Shown here: in pieces, positions 13,356 through 15,235 of the stretch | Layout: each line of letters begins with the position of its first letter | How positions within the stretch are numbered: the first letter of the stretch is position 1 | From: JBBRLA01 sp038231615 | GTDB lineage: Bacteria > Myxococcota_A > Polyangia > Palsa-1104 > JAEUJZ01 | NCBI GenBank assembly: GCA_038231615.1 | Contig: JBBRLA010000132.1 | Location: forward strand, 1-15,235 | DNA length: 15,235 bases | Reading direction: 5' to 3' | Position numbers and translations under genes: made by a program | The notes under the pieces: model-generated | Seen by the model: only the letters and a program-made list of their open reading frames with translations | What the model was told of the DNA's origin: nothing | Database searches by the model: none

Positions 13356-13859
13356 GGGGCCCTTTTCGCCGCTGGGCCCTTTGGACGGGTAGAGGACCGG
13401 TGGGAGACTCGCTGACCGGCCCGCAGGGCGAGAGGCGTCATGGTACGACGGTGAGCGACCGGTCGCAAGCAGAGATCGCGGACGGCCGGGGGCGGTCCCC
13501 GAAGGTAGCGCCGCGGCTGTTGACGCTTGCCATCAGGCCGGGCACCATCGAATAGTGAGCACCAGCCTGTCTCCTGATCGCTCGCGCCTTCCAGTATCCA
13601 ACCTTTCACCTCCACCCCCGCCGACGACGCCCCCGCTGAGAGTCCTGCCCCGACGGAGCAGAGCCCCGTGAACCCTACTGAAGCCCAGGCACCGATCGGC
13701 GAGGGTAGCCCACCAGATGGGCTATAAGCCACGACCCGGTCCCAAGTCCGGGTGGAAGCCGGCGGCGCTACACGGGGTGGAACCATCGCGCCCGAGGCGG
13801 TGGCCTGGATCGGCAACACGCGTAGGGCTCGCACCAGATCGACCTTCATAAAGGATGGC
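13356..13859. other. 504-base intergenic region without a recognisable gene
   Basis: This lies between the divergent kup and secreted CxxCH genes, so it should hold the promoters of both, though I see no convincing -35/-10 pair in either direction. A long minus-strand frame crosses it (13867 to 13031) but continues out of frame into kup and has no recognised domain. The distal part has three clustered stem-loops (13706-13793). No tRNA, known riboswitch or mobile-element end is recognised. Confidence 0.5.
13706..13793 (+). promoter_or_regulatory. Cluster of three stem-loops upstream of the secreted CxxCH gene
   Basis: Stem 1: TAGCCCA/TGGGCTA (13706-13712 and 13718-13724, loop CCAGA). Stem 2: ACCCGG/CCGGGT (13734-13739 and 13748-13753, 8-base loop). 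Stem 3: GGCGC/GCGCC (13764-13768 and 13788-13792) enclosing a small GGT-GGA-ACC hairpin. They end about 67 bases before the start codon and may form a structured leader. The sequence does not match a riboswitch class I know. Confidence 0.35.
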
Positions 13860-15235
13860 ATGCACAAGATGAACCGTAGTGCCGGGCCCCTGCTCGTCGC
13901 AGTGCTGTGCCTGGGGATCAGCGAGGGGCGCGCCGCCGAGCCCCCGGCTCTCGCATTCCCGGGGCAGTGCCACGGCCCCGGCGCCGATCGCCACCGCGCG
14001 CTTCAAGAACTGCTCCAGCACGGATCGAAAGGGGGCCGCAAGGTCCGCGGCGTGGCCGATCTGATCCCCCTGCTCCCCGCGGAGATGCGCGAGAATTTCA
14101 CCCTGGTGTACGACAGCCGCAGCCCGGATTCCGCCACCCCTCGCCGGCAGATCGACCCCGACCACCCGCGCATCGTCCTCTTCTCCGGGGACGCTCGGCA
14201 GGTTCTGGCCTTTACCGGAGATCCCACCGGACCGTCCCACGACATCGTCGAGTCGATCCACTACTGCGACCAGGAGCGGCGCTTTGCCCTCCAGCGCTTC
14301 GTCCTGCCCGCTGCCCGGCGCCGCCCGCTGCCCGGCAGGAACGACCCGGCCCCGCCGGACGAGGGCGAAGACCCTCCCGAGTGCCTCCGTTGCCATGGGG
14401 CCGATCCCCGCCCGATCTTCGATTCCTATCCCCTGTGGCCCGGCTTCTATGGCAGCGTGGAAGACCACCTGGCACCGGGCTCTGTCGAAGAGGGCGACTA
14501 CCGGCGGTTCCTGCGCATGGCGCGGTACGATCGCAAAAGCCCCTACCCCCTCTTGCGCTTCCCCGGCGGCAGCGACGTCCCCCCCTACCACCTGGCCGGC
14601 TCGAAGGCCGACGACGACGACGAGGACATGACCCTGTCCCCGAACACCCGCCTGGGCATGGCGCTGACCGAGCTGAATCGCGCGCGCATTGCCCGCAAGC
14701 TGGCCGCCTCGCCGCTCTACGCCCGCTACCAGCACAAGGTGCTGGCGGCGCTTCTGGGCTGCCAGCCCCCGCCGGTCCCCAGGGAGGATCGCGACCGGGT
14801 GGAGGCGGCCCTTTTCGCCGAGGACCGCGCCCGCCTCGCCCGCCTCGGCATCGAGCCCGACTCCCCGGCGGCCAAGGAGCTGCACATGCAGGAACTGACC
14901 AGCATCGTGAACCTGGCGGAGGTGGACTGGGTCGCGCGGGTCCTTGGGGTCGATCGCACGGACTTCTCGATGGCCCTGGAACCGGGCTCGCTCGGGCTCT
15001 TCGACGGGGTCCTTTCCAGCGAGCAAGGAGACAACAACTTCTACATGGAGGAGGACTTGGTTCACGAGATGCTCGCACGCCTCTCGGCGGAGGACGCGGC
15101 GCTGCGGCCCTATTTCTCCACCTACCGGGCGTACGACCGCTATCCCTTCGGCAGGCGCCTCGACCTGGACCAGGCGGTCCTCTCCGGCCCAAAGCTGCTC
15201 GATCGAGTGCAGGCGCGCCCGATCGAATGGCCCCA
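13860..15235 (+). CDS. Secreted protein with one CxxCH haem-binding motif (3' end missing)
   Basis: The frame runs open from the ATG at 13860 to the window edge (458 codons plus 2 bases), so the C-terminus is missing. The N-terminus MHKMNRSAGPLLVAVLCLGI, then SEGRAAEPP, is a signal peptide with a likely cleavage site after GRAA. One c-type haem attachment motif is present, Cys175-Leu-Arg-Cys178-His179, within PECLRCHGADPRPIFDSYPL and followed by WPGFYGS. That context (CxxCH.....PRP..D.Y..WPG.YG) is one I associate with uncharacterised secreted proteins of deltaproteobacterial-type genomes, not with a named cytochrome. Residues 244-253 are acidic (KADDDDEDM). AAAGGA sits a few bases before the first ATG; the second ATG at 13869 is an alternative. 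No other redox motif is visible. It may be a periplasmic monohaem protein; the partner is unknown. Confidence 0.82.
   Translation, partial: MHKMNRSAGPLLVAVLCLGISEGRAAEPPALAFPGQCHGPGADRHRALQELLQHGSKGGRKVRGVADLIPLLPAEMRENFTLVYDSRSPDSATPRRQIDPDHPRIVLFSGDARQVLAFTGDPTGPSHDIVESIHYCDQERRFALQRFVLPAARRRPLPGRNDPAPPDEGEDPPECLRCHGADPRPIFDSYPLWPGFYGSVEDHLAPGSVEEGDYRRFLRMARYDRKSPYPLLRFPGGSDVPPYHLAGSKADDDDEDMTLSPNTRLGMALTELNRARIARKLAASPLYARYQHKVLAALLGCQPPPVPREDRDRVEAALFAEDRARLARLGIEPDSPAAKELHMQELTSIVNLAEVDWVARVLGVDRTDFSMALEPGSLGLFDGVLSSEQGDNNFYMEEDLVHEMLARLSAEDAALRPYFSTYRAYDRYPFGRRLDLDQAVLSGPKLLDRVQARPIEWP

Noticed and set aside
13734..13753. T-arm-like CCCGGTCCCAAGTCCGGG segment suggesting a tRNA
   Set aside because: The loop has 8 bases with the wrong invariant positions and there is no acceptor or anticodon arm around it.
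13031..13867. 278-codon minus-strand frame across the kup upstream gap
   Set aside because: It runs into kup in another frame, giving Pro/Ala/His low-complexity sequence, has no ribosome site and no recognisable domain.
13722..15065. 447-codon minus-strand frame at the right edge
   Set aside because: Antisense to the secreted CxxCH gene, which has a signal peptide, a ribosome site and a family-like motif.

Overview
The window is GC-rich, densely coded bacterial chromosome, almost certainly from a Gram-negative organism. It carries yebC-ruvC-ruvA in the usual proteobacterial order, a Kup potassium transporter, a dGTPase-like HD hydrolase, exported proteins with plain signal peptides, and a DUF3556-type membrane protein next to a secreted CxxCH protein. 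This mix suggests a deltaproteobacterial / Myxococcota-like lineage, but no rRNA or lineage-defining marker is present, so that placement is an inference.

Left edge (1-443): no intact gene. It holds a possible gene start leaving the window on the minus strand and a decayed C-terminal fragment resembling Rpn/YhgA-type nuclease-transposase proteins. Next, on the plus strand, is a two-gene operon (444-3844): a calcineurin-like metallophosphoesterase followed closely by a CHAT (caspase-like) protease with a C-terminal helical repeat-like domain. Its promoter appears to give a leaderless mRNA. This pair is the best candidate here for an uncharacterised system.

Minus strand, 7337 to 3846: a hyper-acidic small protein, a two-helix membrane protein with a zinc-ribbon tail, a dGTPase-like HD hydrolase, and a DUF3556-like multi-pass membrane protein whose GTG start overlaps the dGTPase stop by 4 bases. 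The acidic gene is divergent from a plus-strand soluble ABC ATPase of CAF16/ABCI type (7492-8352); a perfect palindrome lies in the intergenic region.

Minus strand, 13355 to 8303: kup, yebC, ruvC, ruvA and an exported DUF1287 cysteine-hydrolase-like protein. ruvB does not follow ruvA. ruvC has no ATG/GTG/TTG start in the required position; an ATT codon preceded by GAGG gives the expected length. The DUF1287 gene overlaps the ABC gene tail to tail by 50 bases.

Right edge: about 500 bases without a recognised gene (with clustered stem-loops) separate kup from a divergent plus-strand gene for a secreted protein with one CxxCH haem-binding motif. That gene is still open at the window end.
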